A stretch of 64,000 nt of DNA, taken from the NCBI RefSeq assembly GCF_036961565.1, contig NZ_JBAMDD010000001.1:310001-374000 (forward strand). Direction: 5' to 3'. Origin of the DNA: Chitinimonas sp036961565 (GTDB taxonomy: Bacteria > Pseudomonadota > Gammaproteobacteria > Burkholderiales > Chitinimonadaceae). Shown here in pieces: positions 50,341 to 59,339 of the stretch; positions within the stretch are counted from its first letter, which is position 1, and every line of letters starts with the position of its first letter. The notes under the pieces are model-generated. The model was not told the origin of the DNA. It did not search any database and saw only the letters and a program-made list of their open reading frames with translations. A program made the translations under genes and the position numbers.

Positions 50341-50652
50341 AATGGCAACTGGGGCGGGAATATTTAATCAGTCTGGCAAACGCTGGCGCGAAGGCAAGGC
50401 TTTCCTGTTCTTTGCATGCATGCAACACCTTGTGACATTGCGATAGGACTTTGTGTCGGAAGGCACTGAAAAACCAGCAAAAAATTAATCCTCGCGCATG
50501 CTGATTTGATAACCAAATCGGCCGTGCAGGCAGCGGCTTACCGTACTTGTGCCGGGCAATCCTGATCCGGGTTGGCGTGGCGGCAAGCAGGGTGCCAGGA
50601 AGGACCTTCTCTGGTGCTACTTACGTAGTGCAAACAACAAAGGAGAAACGCA
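50341..50652. other. Intergenic region
   Basis: A divergent gap of about 310 bases between the chemoreceptor and the carboxypeptidase. It holds GATTTG-N5-CAAATC at 50503-50519 and otherwise nothing I recognise. Confidence 0.4.
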
Positions 50653-52398
50653 ATGTCGTATAAGAAAATTGCATGTGTCGCTGCTGTCCTTGCCTGTGCT
50701 GCGCCGCTGGCTTCGGCGCATGACTCGGCTGCCATGGGGCAGGGCTTGCGCGTGCTGGACATGCTGGAGGAGGACAAATCTGCCGGTAATGTCTATGAGG
50801 CCCACTTTCCTTCGCTGGACTTGGCACGCAAGGCGGCCATCACCTTTCACCATGCGGTACTGGAGGCCAACTACGAGAGCGGCTACCTGGTGATGGAGCT
50901 TAACCGTGAGGACATGGGCAAGCTGCGGCAGTTTGGCTTCCGTATCAAGCCGGCCGAGCGGTTCATGTCGCAGCGCAAGCAGGTGCTGGGGCAGGTGCAG
51001 AACCTGATGCGCCAGCGCCTGACCAAAGGGCAGCCTATCGATGATGTGAACCTGTATTCGATACCCGGCTACAGCTGTTATGAGACGGTAGAGGAAACCT
51101 TTACCGCAGCGCAGGGCTTTGTGGCTAGCAAGCCTGCCCTGGCCAGCTGGAGCGATATCGGTGATTCCTGGCAGAAGAAGAATGGGCTGGGTGGTTACGA
51201 TATGCGGGTGCTGAAGCTGACCAATAGTGCCGTGACGGGCAGCAAGCCCAAGCTGTTCATCAATTCGGCCATCCATGCCCGTGAATACACCACGGCACCG
51301 CTGGTGCTGGAATTCGCCCGCTGGCTGGTCAATGGCTATGGCACCAATGCGGATGCCACCTGGCTGCTGGACCACCACGAGATACATATGCTGCTGCATA
51401 CCAACCCCGACGGCCGCAAGCGGGCGGAGACGGGTTTGTCCTGGCGCAAGAACACCAACCAGGCTTATTGCGGGGCGACCAGCAACAGCCGTGGGGCCGA
51501 CCTGAACCGTAATTTCACCCACAGTTGGAACTCCACCGGCGGTACGGGATCCAGTGGTAGTCAATGCAACGCTACCTATCGTGGGCCTGCACCTGCCTCC
51601 GAGCCGGAGACCCAGGCGATCGAGGCCTATGTGCGCACGCTCTGGCCTGATTCGCGTGGCCCCAATGTGGGCGATGCCGCACCTGCCACCACCAGCGGTA
51701 TCCACCTGGATATTCACAGCTACAGCCAACTGGTGCTATGGCCATGGGGTGATCGCTCCAGCGCTGCCCCTAATGGCACGGCCTTGCAGACGCTCGGGCG
51801 CAAATTTGCCTACTTCAATAACTACACGCCGCAGCAGTCGGTGGGTCTCTATCCCACGGACGGTACCAGCGATGCCGTCAGCTACGGTGAGCTGGGTGTG
51901 GCGGCGTATACGTTTGAGCTGGGTACATCGTTCTTCCAGAGCTGCACGTCCTACAACAGCACCATCAAACCGCAGAACCTGCAGGCTTTGATATATGCCG
52001 CCAAGGTAGTGCGTACGCCTTACATCACCCCGGCTGGGCCGGATGTGACTACGGTGGCGCTGAGCGGTACGGCGGCGACTACCGGGGTGCCGCGAGGTAC
52101 CCAGGTGACCTTGACGGGTTCGGCGACGGATACCCGCTTCAATAACAGCAATGGCACCGAGGCCACCCAGAACATTGCGGCGGCCGAATATTACATCGAC
52201 ACCCCGCCTTGGGCGCCAGGTGCCGTGCCCTGGGCCATGACGGCTACGGACGGCAGTTTCAATGCCAAGACCGAGGGTATACGCGCCACCATCAGTACCA
52301 GCAGCCTGAGCCTGGGCAAACATATGGTGTATGTACGGTCGCGTGATGCTTCGGGTAACTGGGGGGCGGTGACCGCGACCTTCCTGCAATTGAACTGA
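50653..52398 (+). CDS. Secreted M14 zinc carboxypeptidase
   Basis: A 581-residue exported metallocarboxypeptidase. After a signal peptide (IACVAAVLACAAPLASA) and a prodomain (about 25-150), the M14 catalytic domain has the zinc ligands His208 and Glu211 in IHAREYTT, His355 in DIHSYSQ, and the catalytic Glu422 in YTFELGTSF. A C-terminal beta-sandwich of about 130 residues follows. It removes C-terminal residues from peptides outside the cell. It is followed by a strong terminator and stands alone. Confidence 0.93.
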   Translation: MSYKKIACVAAVLACAAPLASAHDSAAMGQGLRVLDMLEEDKSAGNVYEAHFPSLDLARKAAITFHHAVLEANYESGYLVMELNREDMGKLRQFGFRIKPAERFMSQRKQVLGQVQNLMRQRLTKGQPIDDVNLYSIPGYSCYETVEETFTAAQGFVASKPALASWSDIGDSWQKKNGLGGYDMRVLKLTNSAVTGSKPKLFINSAIHAREYTTAPLVLEFARWLVNGYGTNADATWLLDHHEIHMLLHTNPDGRKRAETGLSWRKNTNQAYCGATSNSRGADLNRNFTHSWNSTGGTGSSGSQCNATYRGPAPASEPETQAIEAYVRTLWPDSRGPNVGDAAPATTSGIHLDIHSYSQLVLWPWGDRSSAAPNGTALQTLGRKFAYFNNYTPQQSVGLYPTDGTSDAVSYGELGVAAYTFELGTSFFQSCTSYNSTIKPQNLQALIYAAKVVRTPYITPAGPDVTTVALSGTAATTGVPRGTQVTLTGSATDTRFNNSNGTEATQNIAAAEYYIDTPPWAPGAVPWAMTATDGSFNAKTEGIRATISTSSLSLGKHMVYVRSRDASGNWGAVTATFLQLN

Positions 52399-52416
52399 TC
52401 AGGGAGTAGTCTGGAC

Positions 52417-52447
52417 ATGCCCGCTGTGTGAACAGCGGGCATTTTTT
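52417..52447 (+). terminator. Terminator after the carboxypeptidase
   Basis: ATGCCCGCTGT (52417-52427), loop GTGA, ACAGCGGGCAT (52432-52442) and a T run. Confidence 0.9.
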
Positions 52448-52493
52448 ACAGCTTGCTGGCTGCTGCTTTGCCGGGTAGCAGGGTCTCGGCTTT

Positions 52494-52964
52494 TTATGGC
52501 GGGATATGGATGGTGCCTGATTCCTTGACCTCTTCCATCACGGCATAGGTATGCGTCTCGCGCACACCGGGCAGGCTGAGCAGGGTGCCGGCCAGGAAAT
52601 CCCGGTAAGCCTTCATGTCGCGCACCCGTGCCTTGACCAGGTAGTCGAATCCGCCTGCCACCAGGTGGCATTCCTGCACCTCTGGCCGGTCTGTCACCGC
52701 CAGCTTGAAGCGTTCGAACACCTCCGGGGTGGTGCGGTCCAGTAGCACTTCTACAAAGACCAGTAGCCCGGCGCTGAGTTTTTCCGGATTAAGGCGGGCA
52801 CCGTAGCCCAGGATGTAGCCGTCGCGTGTCAGCCGCTTTACCCGCTCCAGGCAGGCGGTGGGCGACAGGCCAATTCGCTTGGCAAGGTCTACATTGGCAA
52901 TGCGGCCGTCATCCTGCAGCTCGCGCAGTATTTTGCGGTCAATCCGGTCGATATCAAGGTTCAA
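52494..52964 (-). CDS. Lrp/AsnC-family regulator, probably of putA
   Basis: A 156-residue Lrp-type protein. The N-terminal HTH is IDRKILRELQDDGRIANVDLAKRIGLSPTACLERVKRL, and the C-terminal RAM domain has GLLVFVEVLLD and VQECHLVAGGFDYLVKARVRD. It is divergent from putA, whose product lacks the usual DNA-binding extension, so this regulator probably activates putA in response to proline, like BkdR/PutR types. Confidence 0.92.
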   Translation of the reverse strand: MNLDIDRIDRKILRELQDDGRIANVDLAKRIGLSPTACLERVKRLTRDGYILGYGARLNPEKLSAGLLVFVEVLLDRTTPEVFERFKLAVTDRPEVQECHLVAGGFDYLVKARVRDMKAYRDFLAGTLLSLPGVRETHTYAVMEEVKESGTIHIPP

Positions 52965-52996
52965 TGGTGGTTTATCCGGTGAAGAGCTATATGGCC

Positions 52997-53017
52997 GGAT
53001 TTTATGCGGATTTATGC
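52997..53017 (+). promoter_or_regulatory. Direct repeat in the lrp-putA promoter
   Basis: GGATTTTATGC and GGATTTATGC lie side by side at 52997-53007 and 53008-53017, in an AT-rich stretch 32 bases from the lrp start. A candidate Lrp-family binding site. Confidence 0.4.
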
Positions 53018-53130
53018 ATTAAAAATAGTGGCACATTTGGTCGGTAGCTCAGTACGATGCGCTTCGTTCTTCTTGCCCCTTGCCAGCCAGCGAGGGGTAG
53101 CAGGGACAGGCAGCGTATCCACAAGAACGC

Positions 53131-53198
53131 GAGACCCACCGGTCTCCGCCCGTGCCCAAGCCGACCCGCGTACCGAGACCACGGTGCGCGGGTCTTTT
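53131..53198 (+). promoter_or_regulatory. Terminator-like leader hairpin of putA, candidate attenuator
   Basis: GAGACC-CACC-GGTCTC (53131-53146) is a small stem. Then GACCCGCGTACCG (53163-53175), loop AGACCA, CGGTGCGCGGGTC (53182-53194), TTTT form an intrinsic-terminator-like hairpin, 25 bases before the putA start. GGTCTC at 53141-53146 can instead pair with GAGACC at 53175-53180, which would open the terminator. No gene lies upstream that would need it. Confidence 0.55.
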
Positions 53199-53222
53199 CA
53201 AAGGCAGACAGGTTCCGTTTCC

Positions 53223-56200
53223 ATGACCCCACTTTATTCCGATCTTCCCCAGAGCCTGCCCAGCTTCGCTGGCATACGCGACAATCTGTTCCGCGACGAG
53301 GCCGAGGCCATCAACAGCCTGCTGCCCTTGGCGCGGCTGGATGAGCAGGGTGAAAAGGCGGTGCATGTGCGCACCCTGTCGCTGGCCCAGGGTGTACGCC
53401 AGGCGGTGAGCAAGAATCATTTCGAGGCTTTCTTGCAGAGCTATGGCCTGGGCAGTGAAGAGGGCGTGGCGCTGATGGCGCTGGCAGAAGCCCTGCTGCG
53501 CATACCGGATACCAATACCCAGGACGTGCTGATACGCGACTTGCTGGAAAGCCGCGACTGGCGTCGCTCGCAAACGGCGACCTGGTTGGTGAGCGCCGCC
53601 AGCCGGGCGCTGCTGTTTACCGACAGCTGGATCGAGGCCAGCGAGGGCCGCCATTGGTTTGACCGGTTGTTGCGCAAGATGGGCGAGCCTGTGCTGCGCA
53701 GCGCCATGAAGGCTGGCATGAAGGTCATGGCCAACCACTTTGTGGTGGGCGAGACCATAGATGAGGCACTGGATAACGCCGACAAGCGCTGGCGCTATTC
53801 CTACGACATGCTGGGCGAAGCCGCGCTGACCAATGCCGATGCGGAAGCCTATTTCAAGGCCTACCATGAGGCCATTGCTGCCCTGGGGCGCCGCAACGAT
53901 CCCGAGACCGGCTTTGCCCGGCAATCGATCTCGGTCAAGCTGTCAGCCATTCATCCCCGGTACGAGTTTGCCCAGCTGGACAGGGTGCAGAACGAGCTGT
54001 ACGGCCGGCTGCTGGACCTGGCCCAGGCGGCCGCCAAGGCTGATCTGGTATTCAGCATCGATGCCGAGGAAAGCGAGCGGCTGGAGATATCGCTATGGCT
54101 GTATGAGCGCCTGCTGCGCGAACCCAGCCTGAAGGACTGGCGTGGTCTGGGCCTAGTGGTGCAGGCCTACCAGAAGCGCGCACCTTTTGTCATAGACTGG
54201 CTGGCCGAGTTGGCGGCTGATACCGGCAGGGTATTGCCCATCCGCCTGGTAAAGGGCGCTTATTGGGATAGCGAGATCAAGCGTGCCCAGCAAAATGGCC
54301 TGCCTGGCTACCCGGTCTATACCCGCAAGCACCATACCGATGTGGCTTACCTGGCCTGTGCCCGTAAGCTGCTCAAGCACGGCCCCGAGCGCTTCTATCC
54401 GCAGTTTGCCAGCCACAATGCCCAGACCTTGTCATGGATCATGGAGGCGACCCGCAATACCACGCGGCAGTTCGAGATACAGCGTTTGCATGGCATGGGT
54501 GAGGCCCTGCACACCCAGTTGCATGAGCGCGAAGGGGTGGCCAGCCGGGTGTACGCGCCGGTAGGCCGCTTCCATGCGCTGCTGCCTTACCTGGTGCGCC
54601 GCCTGCTGGAAAACGGCGCCAATTCCTCTTTCGTGCACCAGTTGGCCGATACCCGCGTGCCGCTGGAAAGCATAGCCGACAACCCGGCTCAGACCGTTGC
54701 CCGCCAGCCCGTAACGCCTGGTGTAAAGGCACCCAGCGAAGTCTTTGCCCCCCGCCGCAACAGCCAAGGATTTGCCATGACCGATATCGTCGCCCTCGAA
54801 CCGCTGCGCCAACGCTTGGCTGCATTGGAAACCCAGTCGTTCACCGCTGCCGCCATTGTCGGTGGCGAACGCCGCCAGGGCACTGCTCAGGCCCGGTTCA
54901 GCCCGATAGACCTGAAGCGTCAGATAGGCACGCTGGTAGCGAGCGATGCTGCTGCGGTCGAGCAGGCCTTGAACCTGGCCGATGCGGCCCAGGATGAGTG
55001 GGCCGCCACCACGGCAGCCAGCCGTGCAAGCCTGATGGATAAGGCAGCCGACCTGTTGGAGGCCCGGCAGGATGAGTTCCTCTGGTTGCTGAGCCGTGAG
55101 GCAGGCAAGACCCTGCCCGATGCCCTGGGCGAATTGCGCGAGGCGGTGGACTACTGCCGCTTCTACGCCCACGAGGCGCGCCGCCTGATGGGTACTGCGA
55201 TTGCGCTGCCGGGCGTGACGGGTGAATCGAACGAGCTGCGCCTGACCGGCCGCGGCCCCTTTATTGCCATTGCTCCCTGGAACTTCCCGCTGGCCATCTT
55301 CCTGGGCCAGGTGACGGCCGCGCTGGCTGCAGGCAACACCGTTATCGCCAAGCCTTCGCGCCGCACGCCACTGATCGGCATGCGGGCCATCGAGGCCTTG
55401 CTGGATGCCGGCGTGCCAGCCAATGTGTTGCATTACCTGCCGGGCGAGTCGGGCGGCCTGTCCGACAAGCTGCTGGGCGATCACCGTGTTGCTGGTGTGG
55501 CCTTTACTGGTTCGACCGGCGCTGCCTGGAAGATCAACCGCACCTTGGCTGGTCGGGATTCCTCCATCGCCAGCCTGATTGCCGAGACCGGCGGCCTCAA
55601 TGCCATGATTGCCGACAGCTCTGCCCATGTGGAACAACTGATCATCGATGTACTGATGAGTGCCTTCAATTCGGCCGGCCAGCGCTGCTCAGCACTGCGT
55701 ATCCTGCTGGTGCAGGACGATATCGCCGATCAGGTGATCAGCCGCCTGGGTCTGGCCATGCAGGAGCTGCGCATGGGTGATCCGCTGCAGCTGTCGACCG
55801 ATGTCGGCCCTACCATTGATACCCTGTCGCAGCGCGACCTGAAGGCTTATTGCGACAAGCTGGCCGGTACGGCCAGATTGATTGCCACCACGCCCCTGCC
55901 GGCCGAGCTGGCTGGCGGTTGCTACTTTGCACCGCATGCCTTCGAGGTGTCGCTGGATCAACTGCCTACGGTGGAAACCTTTGGCCCGGTACTGCATGTG
56001 GCGCGCTTCAAGGGTGAAGAGTTGGCGGACGCAGTGCATCGCGTCAACAAGCTGGGTTTTGGCCTGACCATGGGCGTGCACACGCGGCTGGACAGCACGG
56101 TGGATGTGGTGCGCAAGCTGGCCAAGGTGGGCAATCTCTATATCAACCGCAACCAGATCGGCGCTGTGGTCGGTTCGCAGCCTTTCGGCGGCGAAGGCCT

Positions 56201-56336
56201 CTCCGGCACCGGTTTCAAGGCAGGCGGCCCACACTACCTGCTGCGCTTTGCCTGTGAACGTACCCTCACCATCAATACGGCAGCGGTGGGTGGTAATGTG
56301 AAGCTGATGGCAGGTGGCGAGGGCGAACACGCCTGA
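53223..56336 (+). CDS. putA: Bifunctional proline dehydrogenase / P5C dehydrogenase
   Basis: A 1037-residue PutA of the minimal bifunctional type, without the ribbon-helix-helix DNA-binding domain of E. coli PutA (about 1320). The proline dehydrogenase half has SVKLSAIHPRY, VFSIDAEESERLE, LVKGAYWDSEIK and ASHNAQT. The aldehyde dehydrogenase half has PWNFPLAIF, FTGSTGAAW, AETGG with the general base, and NSAGQRCSAL with the catalytic Cys. Together they oxidise proline to glutamate. The frame is open back to 53004, but the ATG at 53223 gives the family start. The divergent Lrp regulator probably replaces the missing DNA-binding part. Confidence 0.94.
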   Translation: MTPLYSDLPQSLPSFAGIRDNLFRDEAEAINSLLPLARLDEQGEKAVHVRTLSLAQGVRQAVSKNHFEAFLQSYGLGSEEGVALMALAEALLRIPDTNTQDVLIRDLLESRDWRRSQTATWLVSAASRALLFTDSWIEASEGRHWFDRLLRKMGEPVLRSAMKAGMKVMANHFVVGETIDEALDNADKRWRYSYDMLGEAALTNADAEAYFKAYHEAIAALGRRNDPETGFARQSISVKLSAIHPRYEFAQLDRVQNELYGRLLDLAQAAAKADLVFSIDAEESERLEISLWLYERLLREPSLKDWRGLGLVVQAYQKRAPFVIDWLAELAADTGRVLPIRLVKGAYWDSEIKRAQQNGLPGYPVYTRKHHTDVAYLACARKLLKHGPERFYPQFASHNAQTLSWIMEATRNTTRQFEIQRLHGMGEALHTQLHEREGVASRVYAPVGRFHALLPYLVRRLLENGANSSFVHQLADTRVPLESIADNPAQTVARQPVTPGVKAPSEVFAPRRNSQGFAMTDIVALEPLRQRLAALETQSFTAAAIVGGERRQGTAQARFSPIDLKRQIGTLVASDAAAVEQALNLADAAQDEWAATTAASRASLMDKAADLLEARQDEFLWLLSREAGKTLPDALGELREAVDYCRFYAHEARRLMGTAIALPGVTGESNELRLTGRGPFIAIAPWNFPLAIFLGQVTAALAAGNTVIAKPSRRTPLIGMRAIEALLDAGVPANVLHYLPGESGGLSDKLLGDHRVAGVAFTGSTGAAWKINRTLAGRDSSIASLIAETGGLNAMIADSSAHVEQLIIDVLMSAFNSAGQRCSALRILLVQDDIADQVISRLGLAMQELRMGDPLQLSTDVGPTIDTLSQRDLKAYCDKLAGTARLIATTPLPAELAGGCYFAPHAFEVSLDQLPTVETFGPVLHVARFKGEELADAVHRVNKLGFGLTMGVHTRLDSTVDVVRKLAKVGNLYINRNQIGAVVGSQPFGGEGLSGTGFKAGGPHYLLRFACERTLTINTAAVGGNVKLMAGGEGEHA

Positions 56337-56512
56337 TAGCTAAGTGCCACGAACAAAACCCTTCGGGCGTTGTTGTGCGAGCTTGCCGTGGCCACGTATT
56401 GTCTGCTGCGCACGCTTAGCCAGAACCAGCTACGCTGGGTGTTGTTTGCGGCGCTAAGTGATAGTCGAACCCGTAGTACCCAAGCGTTAGAAAAGCCCTA
56501 GAGGCGAATAAG

Positions 56513-56570
56513 GAAATAGGCGTGGTGCGCGTCCTGGTTGATCAATCAGGGCGTGCCCGCGCCTTATTTC
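56513..56570 (+). terminator. Large imperfect hairpin after putA
   Basis: GAAATAGGCG at 56513 pairs with the CGCCTTATTTC end at 56570, and the inner GGTGCGCGTCCTG/CAGGGCGTGCCC continues the stem around TTGATCAA. It lies about 180 bases after putA. The rest of the 56337-56709 gap shows no gene. Confidence 0.5.
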
Positions 56571-56709
56571 TTCTGCTGTCGCGGCTCGCCAACCCGGCAT
56601 GCATCGTTGTTTCAGGCAGCATAGCTAGTGGGCAGCGTGCATTTATATTTGGCAGGCAACGTGCTTAGGCTAGGATGAAGCATTATCCGTCGTTACTCAG
56701 GGCCGCTTC

Positions 56710-58107
56710 GTGTTCGATTTCAAAAGCATCAGTCTCAAGCTGAACCTGATCTTTGTCGCCATCGTCACGCTGGTGCTGGCGGCATCGGGTGCCTACAACT
56801 ACCAGCAAACCCGCAAGGAACTGCTGGGGCAGCGGCAGGTGGCCATTGCCAGCATACTGGATAGGCTGTCGCTATCCCTGCCGGTAGCGGTTTGGAACTT
56901 CGATGCGACCCAGGCGGAAAGCATCGTGCGCTCCGAGATCAATCGGGGCTTTGTGCGGGGCATTGCTGTCAGCGCCGAAGACAAGGTGTTCCTGAGCCTG
57001 CGGCACGATATGGCTGGCAAGATAGAGCAGGGGGCCATCAAGCCTGCGGATGACGATGTGCGGCGTGTGGGTGACCTGCGTTATACCGCCAATGGGGCTA
57101 CCCGTACCGTGGGCAAGGTGGAGCTGGTGATCTCGAATGCCGATATCGTCGAGCAGTTGAATTCCCGCATGTTGTTCATCATCGGCCAGATCGTGGTGCT
57201 GGATTTCCTCATGGTGATGGCCTTGCTGTTCACCTTGCGCCGTTACGTCATACACCCCTTGCAGAAGGTTAATACCGCCTTGTCGGCGATTGCGCAGGGG
57301 CAGCTCAAGACCAATCCGGGGGTAAACAGTCGTGATGAGATAGGCCAGTTGGCCGCTGCGGTAAGCCATATGAGCGATACGCTGGCGACCGTGATAGGCA
57401 AGGTACGCAATTCGACCGAGTTGGTCAGCGATGCTGCGGCACAGATCAGCGGCGCGGCCATGTCGCTATCGGCGTCGAGTAGCAGCCAGGCTGCCAGTGT
57501 GGAGGAAACCAGCGCCTCCATGGAGCAGGTGACTGCCTCGGTTGCGCAGAATACCGACAATGCCCGGGCTACGGATGGCATTGCCATGCAGAACGTGGAG
57601 CAGGCTGAATCGGGTGGTGATGCGGTGCGGCGCACGGTGACGGCCATGAACCAGATTGCCCAGAAGATAGGGGTGATAGACGAGATCGCCTACCAGACCA
57701 ATATGCTGGCGCTGAATGCCGCCATTGAGGCTGCCCGGGCAGGCCAGCATGGCAAGGGCTTTGCTGTGGTGGCGCAGGAGGTGCGCAAGCTGGCCGAACG
57801 TAGCCAGAATGCGGCGCGTGAGATTGGTGAGCTGGCCAATGAAAGCGTGGGATTGGCCAACCAGGCCGGTGAGCTGTTTGTGGTGATGGTGCCCAGCATA
57901 CGGCGCACGGCCGCGCTGGTGCAGGAAATATCGGCGGCCTCCAGCGATCAGACCAATGGTATCGAACAGATACATTCGGGTATTTCGCAGATCAGTCTCT
58001 CCATGCAATCCAATGCGGCAGCGGCCGAGGAATTGTCTGCCACGGCGACTGCCATGACAGACCAGGCAGCGGAGTTGCGCGAGATGGTGGCTTACTTCAA
58101 GACGTGA
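56710..58107 (+). CDS. Methyl-accepting chemotaxis protein
   Basis: A 465-residue chemoreceptor with an N-terminal helix (LNLIFVAIVTLVLAASGAYNY), a small periplasmic domain of about 100 residues (LPVAVWNFDATQAESIV), a second helix (MLFIIGQIVVLDFLMVMALLF), a HAMP region and the signalling tip EIAYQTNMLALNAAIEAARAG. The start is a GTG at 56710 right before the first helix. It is followed by a terminator. The ligand is unknown. Confidence 0.92.
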   Translation: MFDFKSISLKLNLIFVAIVTLVLAASGAYNYQQTRKELLGQRQVAIASILDRLSLSLPVAVWNFDATQAESIVRSEINRGFVRGIAVSAEDKVFLSLRHDMAGKIEQGAIKPADDDVRRVGDLRYTANGATRTVGKVELVISNADIVEQLNSRMLFIIGQIVVLDFLMVMALLFTLRRYVIHPLQKVNTALSAIAQGQLKTNPGVNSRDEIGQLAAAVSHMSDTLATVIGKVRNSTELVSDAAAQISGAAMSLSASSSSQAASVEETSASMEQVTASVAQNTDNARATDGIAMQNVEQAESGGDAVRRTVTAMNQIAQKIGVIDEIAYQTNMLALNAAIEAARAGQHGKGFAVVAQEVRKLAERSQNAAREIGELANESVGLANQAGELFVVMVPSIRRTAALVQEISAASSDQTNGIEQIHSGISQISLSMQSNAAAAEELSATATAMTDQAAELREMVAYFKT

Positions 58108-58122
58108 TGTGCTTATCCAATC

Positions 58123-58149
58123 AGGCCCGTGCCCAGGCACGGGCCTTTT
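58123..58149 (+). terminator. Terminator after the chemoreceptor gene
   Basis: AGGCCCGTGCC (58123-58133) pairs with GGCACGGGCCT (58136-58146), followed by TTT. Confidence 0.8.
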
Positions 58150-58165
58150 GCTTTTGAGGTGGAAG

Positions 58166-59140
58166 ATGGCGGTCGCAATACAGTTCAAGCAGGTAGGCGG
58201 TCCCGAGGTGCTGAGCCTGGCCGAGGTGACCGTAGGCGAACCCGGTCCAGGTCAGGCCAGGGTCAGGCACCATGCCATCGGCCTCAATTTCATTGATACC
58301 TACCACCGCTCAGGCCTTTATCCACTGAGCCTGCCATCGGGGCTGGGCATGGAAGCGGCGGGCGTGGTGGAAGCGCTGGGCGCTGGCGTGGATTACCTTA
58401 GCGTGGGCGACCGGGTTGCCTACGCGGGCGGCCCCTTGGGTGCCTATGCGAGTGTACGCATCATGCCGGCCGACAAGCTGGTGCGCCTGCCAGACAGCAT
58501 CAGCTTTGAGACAGCCGCAGCCATGATGTTGCAGGGGCTGACCGCTGAGTACCTGCTACGCCGTACCTATACGGTGCAGCCGGGTGACGCCGTGCTGATT
58601 CATGCGGCGGCCGGTGGTGTGGGGCAGATTGCTGTCCAGTGGGCCAAGGCGCTGGGGGCTTTTGTCATTGGCACGGCAGGCGGGCCGGACAAGGTAGCCT
58701 TGGCTGGCAGCCTGGGTTGCGATGTGGCGATAGACTATCGCAGCGAGGATTTCGTTGCTGCGACACGCGCAGCCACCAAGGGTTGGGGCGTGCGGGTGGT
58801 GTATGACGGCGTGGGCAAGGATACCTTCATGGGCTCGCTCGATTGCCTGGCACCACGAGGCATGATGGTGACCTATGGCAATGCTTCTGGCCCGGTGCCC
58901 GACATAGCGCCTTTGCTGCTGTCGCAAAAGGGCTCGTTGTTCCTGACGCGACCTACCCTGGGCCACTATACGGCGACCCGCGCTGAACTGGTGGCCGCCG
59001 CCGAAGCCTTGTTTGCGGTGGTGGCGGGTGGACAGGTTCGCATCCAGATTGCACAGCGCTATGCCTTGGCAGATGCCGCACAGGCCCACCGTGACCTGGA
59101 GGCCCGCAAGACAGTGGGCTCGACCATATTGTTGCCCTGA
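58166..59140 (+). CDS. Quinone oxidoreductase (zeta-crystallin type)
   Basis: A 324-residue zinc-independent medium-chain dehydrogenase/reductase. IGLNFIDTYHRSGLYPLSLPSGLGMEAAGVVEALG, AAAMMLQGLTAEYL and VLIHAAAGGVGQIAVQWAKALGA (NADPH fold) are typical of QOR, which reduces quinones by one electron. The GHE zinc motif is absent. GAGGTGG lies before the ATG at 58166. Confidence 0.93.
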   Translation: MAVAIQFKQVGGPEVLSLAEVTVGEPGPGQARVRHHAIGLNFIDTYHRSGLYPLSLPSGLGMEAAGVVEALGAGVDYLSVGDRVAYAGGPLGAYASVRIMPADKLVRLPDSISFETAAAMMLQGLTAEYLLRRTYTVQPGDAVLIHAAAGGVGQIAVQWAKALGAFVIGTAGGPDKVALAGSLGCDVAIDYRSEDFVAATRAATKGWGVRVVYDGVGKDTFMGSLDCLAPRGMMVTYGNASGPVPDIAPLLLSQKGSLFLTRPTLGHYTATRAELVAAAEALFAVVAGGQVRIQIAQRYALADAAQAHRDLEARKTVGSTILLP

Positions 59141-59339
59141 GCCAGCTACCAGCAGGTGTGCAGGTGCACGCCTGCCGTACGGCTTACTGCTTGGTAGCGG
59201 GCATCTTGATTGCACTAGTTGCTTGAGGTGCTTAATGACTCGCTCAATCGACTGTTCCTCTGCATCTCGCCAACTGTGCCGGGCTGTTGTGCCGGAGGGC
59301 CGGTACACTGTCTGACTTTGCCAACCAGGCTGTCTCACC

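Noticed and set aside
53004..53222. N-terminal extension of PutA by 73 codons
   Set aside because: The frame is open, but it covers the promoter, the terminator-like hairpin and a non-conserved sequence; the family start is at 53223.
54432..55637. 401-codon antisense frame within putA
   Set aside because: Lies wholly opposite the conserved PutA catalytic domains and has no recognisable features.
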